A program made the translations under genes and the position numbers. The notes under the pieces are model-generated. The model made no database searches. It saw only the letters and a list, made by a program, of their open reading frames with translations, and was not told where the DNA came from. From Mycobacterium shigaense (lineage in GTDB: Bacteria; Actinomycetota; Actinomycetes; Mycobacteriales; Mycobacteriaceae), in assembly GCF_002356315.1 (NCBI RefSeq), contig NZ_AP018164.1, forward strand, positions 930,001 to 994,000: a stretch of DNA of 64,000 bases, read 5' to 3'. Positions 11,059-18,502 of this stretch are shown one piece after another (the stretch's first letter is position 1; every line of letters begins with the position of its first letter).

Positions 11059-12458
11059 TGCCCCGATTCGGCAAGGCACGTGTCAAGCCCCGCGCTTCCC
11101 GTGGCGACACTCGGCGCAACAATTGGCTCGGATACGTGGACAACGGCCTTTTCACGCTGAATCGCGCCATCGGCCGCAATCTCGTGATGCAGTGTTTGTG
11201 GATCTTCGACCACGCCGTCGACCTCGAAGGGTTAAGGACGTTCCACCACAACCTCGGTTTGGGGTTACTGGGGCGCCGTATCGAATGTTCGCCGCTGAAA
11301 TTCGCGCGGAATAGGTGGGTCTTCGGCGGGGAATCGGTGGACATCGATATCGTCGAGTGCGCCCGGCCATACGCTGAAGTCAGGCAATGGGCCGATGAAC
11401 GTTCATTAGTACCCATCGACCCGGAGCGAGGGCCCGGCTGGCATCTCGGTGTTCTGCCCCTAACGGACGGGTCGACCGCGGTGAGTTTGGTGTGTTCCCA
11501 CCATTTGATCGATGGCTTTGGGCTCATCGGCGCTGTCCTCGAGGCGGTCTCGGGCACGCCGCGCGACTTGGGTGTGCCGCCGCCGCATTCACGCACTCGT
11601 TGGCGAGCGGTGTTTCAGGACGCCCGCCGGACTCTAGCGGATGTGCCTGACGCCGCTCGGGCCGTTGCCGTAGTGGCCAAACAGGCTCGGCGCCGCCGAG
11701 ACGTAGGCCGGCCGCCGGTAGCGCGTCCCGTCATTGTCGGTGGCGACGACGCTGAGACTATCGTCCTGCCGACCGTCACGATCAAGGTCAGCGTGCACGA
11801 CTGGGAAGCTCGTGCGAACGCTCTCGGTGGAACGACGCGGACCCTGGTCGCCGGGTTGGCCGCAAAACTTGCCCAGCACCTGACGCGTCAACGCGCCGAC
11901 GACGGTGCCGTCACCTTGTCCCTTCCCATCGTCGAGGGCCAGACGGAGGGCCAGCGTACGAACGCGCCGTCATTTGTCACCACCTTTGTGATCACCAAGG
12001 TCGATCCGACACTGGTGACGACGGATCTGGGTGACGTCCGTGGGGCCATCAAGCAGGGGCTCGAGACGCTGCGGCGAGACGGTGATGATTCCTCGCAGTA
12101 CCTGCGGTTAGTGGGTTTCAAGCGGAAGCGATCGTGGAAGCGGATGTTCGATGCGTCGCCCGCTGATGTCGATGCCACCGTGATTTGTTCTTACTTGGGC
12201 GAAATCGACCCGGCGTTCTGCCGTCTTGACGGTACGGACTCGGACTTGATCCTGGCCCGACTGGTCGACCAGCACGAACATCGCCAGGTCTTGGAACGAA
12301 CCGGTGGTCAGATGATTGCCCAGGCGTGGCATCTGCACAACACGGTGTGCATCTGTGTCAACGCCTATCAGCCGGGCGCCGAGAACACCCAACGCGCTCT
12401 GCGGGACCTCGCTGTCAAAACATTGGCCGACTTTGGCCTGACCGGTCAGGTCGACTAA
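11058..12458 (+). CDS. PapA/condensation-like acyltransferase
   Basis: A 466-residue stand-alone protein of the condensation/wax-ester-synthase/PapA superfamily, which moves acyl groups from a CoA or carrier thioester to an alcohol or amine. The active-site sequence is SHHLIDGFG at about 147-154. It reads as HxxxDG with His 148 and Asp 152, one residue tighter than HHxxxDG. The N terminus is basic and there is no signal peptide. The ATG overlaps the NRPS stop codon by one base (TAATG), so the two are probably co-translated. The acyltransferase probably acylates the peptide released by the reductase; that role is inferred from position. Confidence 0.8.
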   Translation: MPRFGKARVKPRASRGDTRRNNWLGYVDNGLFTLNRAIGRNLVMQCLWIFDHAVDLEGLRTFHHNLGLGLLGRRIECSPLKFARNRWVFGGESVDIDIVECARPYAEVRQWADERSLVPIDPERGPGWHLGVLPLTDGSTAVSLVCSHHLIDGFGLIGAVLEAVSGTPRDLGVPPPHSRTRWRAVFQDARRTLADVPDAARAVAVVAKQARRRRDVGRPPVARPVIVGGDDAETIVLPTVTIKVSVHDWEARANALGGTTRTLVAGLAAKLAQHLTRQRADDGAVTLSLPIVEGQTEGQRTNAPSFVTTFVITKVDPTLVTTDLGDVRGAIKQGLETLRRDGDDSSQYLRLVGFKRKRSWKRMFDASPADVDATVICSYLGEIDPAFCRLDGTDSDLILARLVDQHEHRQVLERTGGQMIAQAWHLHNTVCICVNAYQPGAENTQRALRDLAVKTLADFGLTGQVD

Positions 12459-12578
12459 CCGCGCACCCTCCGCGCATCCGTGTGCGAACCTGATGACTCG
12501 TAGGAGCGGAGCCGGCGCGTAGCGGACCCGTTGCAGACCTCACCGCCGTGGCAGCAGTTGAGACCTGACGGAGCCGCT
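12459..12578. other. Short spacer between acyltransferase and IS remnant
   Basis: About 120 bases with no convincing ORF. I see no clear terminator hairpin with a T-run after the acyltransferase. Confidence 0.5.
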
Positions 12579-13063
12579 TGACCGGACCCCGTGAACTGGT
12601 CCACAGCGAACGAGAGTTGTTAATTGGTGGGTACAGGTGGCAGCGTAGCGGGCTGGGGGCTGGTAGCCCAGTGACGAGTGGCGACGGTGGTGGTTGTACT
12701 CGTGTTTGCAGTCGCTGATGACCACCCGGGCCTGGGCCAGTGACCAGAAGCTGTTGATGTTCAAGCATTCGTCGCGGATGCGGGAGTTGAAGGATTCGAT
12801 GTAGCCGTTTCGCCACGGCTCGCCGGGCGGGATGAAGTGCAGGCCTACCTGTCCGGCGGCCCAGTCGGTCATTGCGCTGCAGGCTAATTCGGGGCCGTTG
12901 TCACACCGCAGTACCGCTGGATAAGTGCCGCGCTGGCCGGCCAGACGGTCGAGCTCGGCGATCAGGTGCTCGCCGGTGATGCTGCGCTCGACCATGCCAC
13001 CGAGGCATTCGCGGGTGTGTTCGTCGACGATGGAGATGGCCTGACCCCGATCGGGGTCAGGCC
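12540..13063 (-). pseudogene. IS3-family transposase orfB, 3' fragment
   Basis: Encodes the C-terminal half of an IS3-type DDE transposase. IVDEHTREC is followed by LRCDNGPEL (second catalytic Asp) and GYIESFNSRIRDECLN (catalytic Glu). The N-terminal half with the first Asp is missing: homology stops at the palindrome at 13038-13063. There is no stop at the expected end, so the frame runs to 12540, beyond the probable IS end. Inactive remnant of the outer element. Confidence 0.85.
13038..13063. repeat. 26-bp perfect palindrome at the orfB break point
   Basis: Arms GGCCTGACCCC and GGGGTCAGGCC around a central GATC. The left arm belongs to the orfB coding sequence (DRGQA on the minus strand). 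The sequence CCGATCGGGGTCAGGCCA recurs at the outer IS end near 15134-15150. Confidence 0.8.
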
Positions 13064-13102
13064 AATCTGCGCCAGACCCGGTGCCTGTACCGCCCGGGCG
13101 TG

Positions 13103-13468
13103 TTAGCCAAACAGCATCGCGGTGTACTTCTCGGATACGGGGCTGCGCTGGCCATGGGCATCGAAGTAGCGGTCTAAGTAACATAATTGCTGCTTCGTAT
13201 CGCAGAAGATGCCGTTGTCCAAGGTGAATTCGGTGAGGTTGACAAGACCTTCTGACAACAGCTTGTCTTGGGCTTGGTCGCCGAGGTAGAGCGCGGTCAG
13301 CCCGAAGGAAATGCCTTGTTTGTCCACACAGACCTTGTGGCCGCAGACCACACCCGGCGCTGGGGAGAACACAGCATGGTCATCAGCGTGCGACGGCGGG
13401 GCGGACATGGCCGGGAGCAGTGCCACCGAAAGCATAGTGAACACCAAAGCAAGCCTCCGATTGATCAC
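13103..13468 (-). CDS. Small secreted YcgJ-like protein
   Basis: About 121 residues. A basic start (VINRRLAL), a hydrophobic stretch and an Ala-rich end (PAMSAPPSHADD) form a probable Sec signal peptide. The mature part contains four Cys (VVCGHKVCVD, GIFCDTKQQLCYLDRYF) and ends RSPVSEKYTAMLFG. I recognise this as like the YcgJ family of Gram-negative bacteria, whose function is unknown; this is from memory. I favour GTG 13468, which sits 8 bases after a TATAAT box; TTG 13477 is the longer alternative. Base composition is poorer in GC than neighbouring backbone genes. It lies between the two halves of an old IS3 element, which suggests transfer. Confidence 0.65.
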   Translation of the reverse strand: MINRRLALVFTMLSVALLPAMSAPPSHADDHAVFSPAPGVVCGHKVCVDKQGISFGLTALYLGDQAQDKLLSEGLVNLTEFTLDNGIFCDTKQQLCYLDRYFDAHGQRSPVSEKYTAMLFG

Positions 13469-13476
13469 AGAACTCA

Positions 13477-13482
13477 ATTATA
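13477..13482 (-). promoter_or_regulatory. -10 box TATAAT for the YcgJ-like gene
   Basis: A perfect TATAAT on the minus strand, 8 bases before GTG 13468. This is the spacing of a leaderless mycobacterial transcript. No good -35 box is visible. Confidence 0.5.
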
Positions 13483-13649
13483 CAGCAGACCCAACGGCTG
13501 CCCGCCGGCGTTCCGGGCCTAGAAGTTTCCCTTCGCGGTCTCCTTGAGCGCGACCTTCTCCAACTCCGCATCAGCCAACAACCGTTTCAACGTGGCGTTT
13601 CACGCTCAAGGTCTTTGGGGTCTGCTGCACCGATAGGTGACAGTTTCGG

Positions 13650-14530
13650 TCACGCGGCCTGATTGGCCGGTGTGGTCATGATTGCTTCGAACTCGACGGG
13701 GGTCAACCGGCCGAGAGCGAGTTGTCGCCGTCGCCGGTGGTAGGTGCGTTCGATCCAGGTGACGATGGCGATGCGGAGCTGTTCTCGGGTGTCCCAGCGG
13801 CGGCGGTCCAAAACGTTCTTCTGCAACAGGCTGAAGAAGCTCTCCATGGCGGCGTTGTCGCCGGCCGCGCCGACGCGGCCCATGGAACCGACCATGTCGC
13901 AGCGGCCCAGGGCGTGGACGAATCGTCGGCTGCGAAATTGACTGCCGCGGTCGCTGTGGACCACGCAGCCGGCGACGTCACCGCGACGGGCTATGGCGCT
14001 GGCCAAGGCTTGGGTGGCCAGTCGTGATTTCATTCGCGAGTCGATGCTGTAGCCGACAATGCGGTTGGAGAACACGTCCTTGATCGCACACAGGTAGAGT
14101 TTGCCTTCGGCGGTGCGATGTTCAGTAATATCCGCCAGCCACAATTGATTTGGTGCCTCAGCGGTGAAGTCTCGGCCGACCAGATCATCGTGTACTGGCG
14201 GCCCGACCTTTCCGTTCTTGCCCCGCCTGCGCTTGCCGAACGCACTCCACCAGCCGTTGTCGGCGCAGATCCGCCACGCGGTGCGCTCGGCCATCGGTTG
14301 GCCGGCATCTCGGGCCTCTTCGACCAGGAAACGGTAGCCGAACTCCGGGTCATCGTGGTGGGCGTCGAATAAGGCGTTGGCCCGATGCGCCGCAACGTAT
14401 TCGGCGTCGGTGACCGGATCAGCCAGCCAGCGGTAATAGGGCTGGCGGGCGAGCTTGAGGACCCGGCACGTCACCGCCACGGGAATCCCGTTGGCGGCGA
14501 GCTCTTTCACGAGCGGGTAGAGCCTTTTCC
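13650..14530 (-). CDS. IS3-family transposase OrfB (DDE), made by -1 frameshift from orfA
   Basis: The frame runs from the slippery region to a stop near 13650. From KRLYPLVKELAANG it is a complete OrfB: an HTH_21-type region (SIDS..), then the rve core with LWLADITEH (Asp), VVHSDRGSQF (Asp) and NAAMESFFSLLQ (Glu). The frame is open back to 14690 but lies inside orfA there. The GGGAAAAGG sequence at the orfA end allows -1 slippage, giving an OrfAB fusion that carries out cut-and-circularise transposition in this family. All three catalytic residues are present, so it may be active. Confidence 0.92.
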
Positions 14531-14815
14531 CGGCAGGTTGGACTGCGACAGATACGCCGCGGCCCGGCGTAGTACCTCGTTCTCCTGCTCGAGCAGCTTG
14601 ATCCGCCGACGCGCCTCTCGTAGCTCTACCGAATCGGTGGTGGCCCTGCCGGGCTTGGAGCCATCGTCCACATCGGCCTGGCGCAGCCACTTCGACAACG
14701 TGATCGGATGCACCCCGAAATCGGCGGCGATCTGCTCAAGCGTCACACCGTCGTCGCGGTTGCCGGCCACGCGCACCACGTCGTCGCGGAACTCGCGGGG
14801 ATAGGGCCGTGCCAT
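14507..14815 (-). CDS. IS3-family transposase OrfA (HTH)
   Basis: About 102 residues from ATG 14815 (MARPYPREF). An N-terminal helix-turn-helix (VTLEQIAADFGVHPITLSKWLRQ) binds the IS ends. A leucine-zipper-like coil (ELREARRRIKLLEQENEVLRR) follows. It ends NLPGK just past the slippery site at about 14525-14531 and overlaps the orfB frame. Confidence 0.92.
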   Translation of the reverse strand: MARPYPREFRDDVVRVAGNRDDGVTLEQIAADFGVHPITLSKWLRQADVDDGSKPGRATTDSVELREARRRIKLLEQENEVLRRAAAYLSQSNLPGKGSTRS

Positions 14816-15208
14816 GGTGACATCCTCCCAGCCTGCCCACGCTGGGCAAGCCATCTCAGGTGTCACCTATTCGTGCAGCAGACCCTTGAGCCGTTTGGCG
14901 TCTTAGGCCTTCAAGCCGCCGAACTGGTTACGCCACCGGTGATAGGTCGCTTCGGAGACACCCAGCTCGCGGCGCACTGCTGCGGTGTCCTTGCCCTCGG
15001 CCAGCAGCCGATCGGCCGCCATCAGCTTGCGCACAATCTGTTCGGGGCTGTGCCTTTTCCTCGTTGCCATGATCTTGTCGAGCCTTCCTGCCCATGTCGT
15101 GGGCCGTAAGACTCTCATAAGCCATGGATCAACCGATCGGGGTCAGGCCACGCTGACCAAGGCATAAGCAGGGCGACGCGGCCACCCCACCGCTGGTCTG
15201 TGGGCCAT

Positions 15209-16111
15209 TTATGTGAGTACTTGGGTGAGGTAGGTTGTTGCGATTCCGATGGCCATGAGTCCTAGCGTGGTGCGCAGGATGCGTTCTGGCAGCTGGGGTT
15301 GTAGGGCTGCGCCGAGGTAGCCGCCGAGTACGCCGCCGAGCCCGGCGGTGATTCCGATGAGCCAGTTGGGGGCGATGTCGGGTGCGGTGACGGCCAGGGC
15401 GGTGTAGGTCAGCGCGCCTGCGATGGAGGTGGCGAACGTGGATGTCAAGGCCGCTGGGGCCACCCTGGTGACGGGCAGTCCTCGTCCGACGAGGATGGGG
15501 CTCAGTAGTGAGCCGCCGCCGATGCCGTAGATGCCGCCGATGACGCCGACACCGATGGCGAGGGTGGCCAGGAATCGGCGAGACAGCTGTCGGGGTTGTG
15601 CGCTGGGGTGGTGGCGCAGCAGTAGCCACACCCCAAGGGGTAGGAGGAAGGCGGCCGCGATCAGCCGAAACGCCTGCGCGCCGGGCAGCAGAAAGACCCG
15701 TATGACCGCACCGACGATCACGCCGGGCACCGTCCCCACGAGCAGCACGGCGGTGAGAGGGTTCCACAAAGATGCCTGCTGCCAATACCGGGCCAACGCC
15801 CCTGGTGTGGCGATCACATTGAACAGCAGATTCGTCGGGGTCACCGCAGGGCTGGGAATGTGCAGCACGCTGAACTGGACGGGTAGCAGGAAGACCGCAC
15901 CCGAAACCCCCACAGGCGCAGTCAGAATCGCCAACCCGAGCCCGGCCGCGAAACTCGCAGCAACGGCAGCAGTAACCGACACCGTTGCACTATCAGCCAA
16001 CCACGACGCCGGCCGCCACCCTTTAACTCGCCCTACTCGACGCGGCTCGGCAAGGAATCGCCGTCCAGTGCGGCATTGACTGTGTCGCCTGGTCCTGCCT
16101 CGAGGTGTCAA
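15209..16111 (-). CDS. TauE/SafE-family sulfite/organosulfur exporter
   Basis: Integral membrane protein of about 250-300 residues with roughly eight hydrophobic segments and the family repeat GVIGGIYGIGGGSLLSPILV. A matching N-terminal half carries GLAILTAPVGVSGAVFLLPVQ. TauE/SafE proteins export sulfite, sulfoacetate or similar anions through the inner membrane. The ORF opens at 16111, but its first about 40 residues are basic and unlike the family. GTG 15982 (VSVTAAVAASF) is a more likely start. It is flanked on both sides by mobile DNA, so it may be cargo or an isolated backbone gene. Confidence 0.8.
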   Translation of the reverse strand: MTPRGRTRRHSQCRTGRRFLAEPRRVGRVKGWRPASWLADSATVSVTAAVAASFAAGLGLAILTAPVGVSGAVFLLPVQFSVLHIPSPAVTPTNLLFNVIATPGALARYWQQASLWNPLTAVLLVGTVPGVIVGAVIRVFLLPGAQAFRLIAAAFLLPLGVWLLLRHHPSAQPRQLSRRFLATLAIGVGVIGGIYGIGGGSLLSPILVGRGLPVTRVAPAALTSTFATSIAGALTYTALAVTAPDIAPNWLIGITAGLGGVLGGYLGAALQPQLPERILRTTLGLMAIGIATTYLTQVLT

Positions 16112-16261
16112 GGTCCGGGTTGGTCGGTCGCATCGCTGACGATGGACGCCGCCGAAGACTTGAGGTCACCGGGCCGTTTTACGGGAGCCATCCCGGATGG
16201 TCTCCATCGTCCCATCAAGCCACCTCAGCCGGTGAATTACATCGCGTCAAACCGGCGCACT
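16062..16261. repeat. Decayed copy of the neighbouring IS1-type element
   Basis: Two pieces match the intact element in the same order and orientation. 16063-16085 matches the hicA promoter at 16343-16365 with two mismatches. 16117-16253 resembles 19880-20015, the start region of the lone HicB-like gene. The gene remnant (minus strand, about 16195 down) has lost its ATG and has one extra A, but still reads LKSSAASIVSDATDQ in one frame. This looks like an internally deleted relative lying directly beside the intact element. Confidence 0.7.
16254..16261 (+). repeat. Left 8-bp direct repeat GGCGCACT (target duplication)
   Basis: Identical to 20028-20035. It abuts the left terminal inverted repeat. 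IS1-family elements make 8-9 bp duplications. Confidence 0.75.
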
Positions 16262-16355
16262 GGTAGTGGGTCAGTTTGAAAAGGTCAGTTTGAAAAGGTC
16301 AGTTGGAACCGGCAGGTCAACCGAATCCTAATCGTGTAGTTTGTCTAGTGCGGCA

Positions 16356-16391
16356 TTGACTATGTTGTCTAGTGCGGTCTAGACTGCTAGG
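16356..16391 (+). promoter_or_regulatory. hicA promoter with overlapping inverted repeat
   Basis: -35 TTGACT (16356-16361), 18-base spacer, -10 TAGACT (16380-16385), then 6 bases to GTG 16392, so the transcript is probably leaderless. The inverted repeat GTCTAG...CTAGAC (16367-16384) covers the -10 box and is a likely site for HicB autorepression. Confidence 0.65.
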
Positions 16392-16607
16392 GTGCCAAAG
16401 CGGGCGGATGTCATCAGAAAGATCGAGAAGGCGGCGAGGGGCGCCGAACTGAAGTTCGTCCAGGTACGCGAGGGCGCTAACCACACTATCTTCGAGCTAG
16501 ATGGCGTAATGATTCCAATTGCCCGCCACAGGGAGCTTGGCCAGCGCTATGCCGAGACCGTGTACAAGCAATGCGAGACCAAGCTGGGAGGGGGTTGGTG
16601 GCGATGA
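16392..16607 (+). CDS. hicA: HicA-like mRNA interferase toxin
   Basis: 71 residues from GTG. The short double-stranded-RNA-binding-like HicA fold is suggested by KRADVIRKIEKAARGAELKFV and the following ANHTIFELDGVMIPIARH. The family's catalytic His falls in the GANHTIF part. HicA cleaves mRNA and halts growth until HicB binds it. Its stop overlaps the start of the next gene (ATGA), the usual HicAB order and coupling. Confidence 0.85.
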   Translation: MPKRADVIRKIEKAARGAELKFVQVREGANHTIFELDGVMIPIARHRELGQRYAETVYKQCETKLGGGWWR

Positions 16608-16978
16608 AGACCTATCACGCTGTCGCGAGCCGCGACGGCAGGTATTGGCTCGTCCATATTGTAGAGCTGGACCAGTACACGCAGGCGCGCACGCTGTCGG
16701 AAGTTGAGCCGATGGCCCGTTCGCTTATTTCACTCCTGCTGGAAGTCCCTGACGACTCCTTCCAGATCGAGCTGCAAAACGAACTATCGGACTCTGTTCG
16801 TCACTATCTTGAGTTGGCGCGCAAATATGCGGATGAAGCTTCCTGGTATCAGACGGAGGCGGCCCAGCAGCGCCGCTTTGCAGCGCGTGAAATGCGAGCC
16901 GAAGGCATGACCGTTCGTGACATTGGCGCGGCGCTCGGAGTGTCACATCAGCGCGCACAGCAGCTCCTTTCGTCATAG
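16604..16978 (+). CDS. hicB: HicB-like antitoxin with C-terminal helix-turn-helix
   Basis: 124 residues from ATG 16604. The N-terminal part (MKTYHAVASRDGRYWLVHIVELDQYTQARTLSEVE..ARSLI) is the partial RNase-H-like HicB fold that covers HicA. A helical middle follows, and then a DNA-binding end MRAEGMTVRDIGAALGVSHQRAQQLL like a sigma-region-4/HTH. It should neutralise HicA and repress the promoter at 16356-16391. The ATGA overlap with hicA supports a functional pair. Confidence 0.85.
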   Translation: MKTYHAVASRDGRYWLVHIVELDQYTQARTLSEVEPMARSLISLLLEVPDDSFQIELQNELSDSVRHYLELARKYADEASWYQTEAAQQRRFAAREMRAEGMTVRDIGAALGVSHQRAQQLLSS

Positions 16979-16998
16979 GAACGGCGATTATCGCCGGC

Positions 16999-17862
16999 TT
17001 AGTCAAGCAGTGCTGCGATGTCGCGGACTGTCCAGACGCGGTCTGCGACACCGGCTGCCATTGCGGGTGTGGTGGGGCGACCGCCAGCAGCCTTGGTCAG
17101 GGTCGTGTGGGGACGCGCGAAGTTGTAGAACATGTAGTGCAGCGACACCGCGTGGGCCAGGTTCTCCACTTTCTTGCTGAAGGCGTTGGTGAGCCGGGTG
17201 AAGCGGCGCATCCCCATTCGCATGGTGAGGTTTTGGCGCTCCACGTAGGACGTGCTGGCCTTGTCCAGGTCGGGATTGCCGTTGACCTTCCGAACATCGA
17301 TCCCTGTGCAGACAGCGGGGCTGTAGCGGCGCTCATCGTCAAAAGCATTGGGGGTCGCGTAAATCTTGTGCAGCATGGCGTAGTCAATGTCACCATGGAA
17401 AGCGCTCTCCACCGCGCTCACGTACAGCCGTAGACCATCAGTGGTGAGCTGCACCCGGTTGGCGAGCCGAGAAGCCAAATCACGGATGAACACTTCGGCG
17501 TCCTCGGCGGTGCGCTCACCCACCAGCCAGGAAGGGACGATTTTGGTGTCGGCGCAGATCGCCGTCCACGTCCACACATCGCCGTAGCCGAACTCGTCCC
17601 GGTGCTCATCCGGAACGTTCTTGCGCTTGGCATAACAAAATGACCAAATCTCGTCGCACTGAATGTTCTTGCAGGGCAAGTCAAACAGCGCAGCAGCCTG
17701 GTACTCGGCGCACGCTCCACCCAAGTCCACGAGCAGCTTCACAATGGTGTTTTTCGCGGCCCCGGTCACGCGCACGGTGGCGCGGATGCTCATGCCCTCG
17801 CACAAGCAGGCCACGATCTGCGCCCGCTTCTCGGTGGAGAGTCGGTTGACCATACTGACCAT
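16999..17862 (-). CDS. IS1-like DDE transposase
   Basis: 287 residues (ATG 17862, or ATG 17853 nine bases later). An N-terminal HTH (GMSIRATVRVTGAAKNTIVKLLVDLG) precedes a catalytic core with IQCDEIWSF (Asp), VQLTTDGLRLY (Asp) and STSYVERQNLTMRM (Glu). It ends with TRLTNAFSKKVENLAHAVSLHYMFYNF. Proteins of this type are commonly called IS1-family. It is intact and lies inside the 18-bp inverted repeats with hicAB on one side and the ImmA-type operon on the other, reading against both. It is the only transposase in the unit and so its likely mover. No short inverted repeats hugging this gene alone were found. Confidence 0.88.
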   Translation of the reverse strand: MVSMVNRLSTEKRAQIVACLCEGMSIRATVRVTGAAKNTIVKLLVDLGGACAEYQAAALFDLPCKNIQCDEIWSFCYAKRKNVPDEHRDEFGYGDVWTWTAICADTKIVPSWLVGERTAEDAEVFIRDLASRLANRVQLTTDGLRLYVSAVESAFHGDIDYAMLHKIYATPNAFDDERRYSPAVCTGIDVRKVNGNPDLDKASTSYVERQNLTMRMGMRRFTRLTNAFSKKVENLAHAVSLHYMFYNFARPHTTLTKAAGGRPTTPAMAAGVADRVWTVRDIAALLD

Positions 17863-17893
17863 TATGCTTGAGCAACCTTAGATCTGTCAATTT

Positions 17894-17925
17894 TGGTGTG
17901 ATAATATTTTGAGAAATCTACACCA
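17894..17925 (+). promoter_or_regulatory. Promoter and operator of the unknown protein/ImmA operon
   Basis: AT-rich -10 GATAAT (17900-17905) lies between the halves of an inverted repeat, TGGTGT (17894-17899) and ACACCA (17920-17925). A strong ribosome site AGGAGG follows and leads to GTG 17942. The HTH protein encoded downstream is the natural candidate to bind here. Confidence 0.5.
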
Positions 17926-17941
17926 CAGGAGGTCGGGACTG

Positions 17942-18502
17942 GTGGTTAGCGAAGCTATGGTTCGTCAGATCGTCGGGGTTGACGGTGCTCAAGCCCTTAT
18001 CCGAATCACGGAAGGCGCTTGGCAGGACTACATCGATGAGGAGCGCATCCGCTTCCATCGCTCAACGCGTGCGCACGTCGTGTGGGATTACATGGTGCAA
18101 CGGGCAGATGCGCTGCTCGTTGAGATGGAGGGCGTCGAGCGCATCGAGCGCCAAACTCGTCCCCTCTACGTTCTGCGGGACACAATCGCCATCCGGCCCA
18201 AGCTGCATACACGCGATGCGACGACCAGGAATTATCCCACCCAGGCTCAACAGAATGTTGAAGCCACCGGGCTTTTCCCCGACACCAGATTCCAAAACGT
18301 CACGTTCGGTTACAGGCTGGACGCGGCCGAAGCGGGTATAGAACAGTATGTGATTACCAGCCCGGCTGACTCGTGGCTAATCGACCTTCGGGAACTCGCC
18401 AGTGGCGAACTGCGCCCTGTCGCTGGGATGTTGGAGATGCCAGACGTCGAAGCACCCTGGCGAGACATTCCAAGCATTCGATTCGGAACTGACTCACAGT
18501 GA
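17942..18502 (+). CDS. Unknown protein paired with an HTH-ImmA/IrrE gene (candidate toxin)
   Basis: About 186 residues. GTG 17942 is chosen because AGGAGG stands about 9 bases upstream. The longer frame from 17909 has no such site. I do not recognise a family. No signal peptide or membrane segment is seen. A charged helical N-terminal half (ITEGAWQDYIDEERIRFHRSTRAHVVWDYM) leads to a mixed C-terminal half with RNYPTQAQQNV and VTFGYRLDAAEAGIEQYVI. Its stop overlaps the next start (GTGA), so translation is coupled. The order, an unknown gene before an Xre-ImmA gene, is like a toxin followed by an antitoxin. This is inference only. GC content is low for the genus. Confidence 0.7.
   Translation: MVSEAMVRQIVGVDGAQALIRITEGAWQDYIDEERIRFHRSTRAHVVWDYMVQRADALLVEMEGVERIERQTRPLYVLRDTIAIRPKLHTRDATTRNYPTQAQQNVEATGLFPDTRFQNVTFGYRLDAAEAGIEQYVITSPADSWLIDLRELASGELRPVAGMLEMPDVEAPWRDIPSIRFGTDSQ

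Larger units (their letters stand above)
13618..14885 (-). mobile_element. Intact IS3-family insertion sequence (inner element)
   Basis: A 1268-bp element bounded by 25-bp inverted repeats with two mismatches (13618-13642 and 14861-14885). It is flanked by a 3-bp direct repeat TTG (13615-13617 and 14886-14888), typical of IS3-family target duplication. It holds orfA and orfB in the usual overlapping arrangement. Precise removal restores the host orfA sequence, which confirms the borders. Confidence 0.92.
13519..15070 (-). pseudogene. IS3-family orfA of the outer element, interrupted by another IS
   Basis: The 5' part (15070-14886) encodes MATRKRHSPEQIV, an HTH orfA with LGVSEATYHRWRNQFGG, then an in-frame TAA at 14903-14905, then DAKRLK. 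The 3' part (13617-13519) encodes DLERE and, after one missing A, TLKRLLADAELEKVALKETA with a TAG stop. Removing 13618-14885 plus one TTG rejoins the halves as DAKRLKDLERE. The gene therefore already carried, or later gained, a stop and a frameshift. Confidence 0.85.
12579..15145 (-). mobile_element. Disrupted IS3-family element (outer element)
   Basis: Parts of an orfA/orfB element on the minus strand: orfA start at 15070, orfA end near 13519, and an orfB fragment below 13063. Probable ends are TGACCGGACCCC at 12579 and, on the minus strand, TGACCCCGATCGG from 15145. They are only partly alike, so the boundaries are uncertain. It is interrupted by an intact IS at 13618-14885, and a YcgJ-like gene stands where the 5' part of orfB should be. 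Confidence 0.65.
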
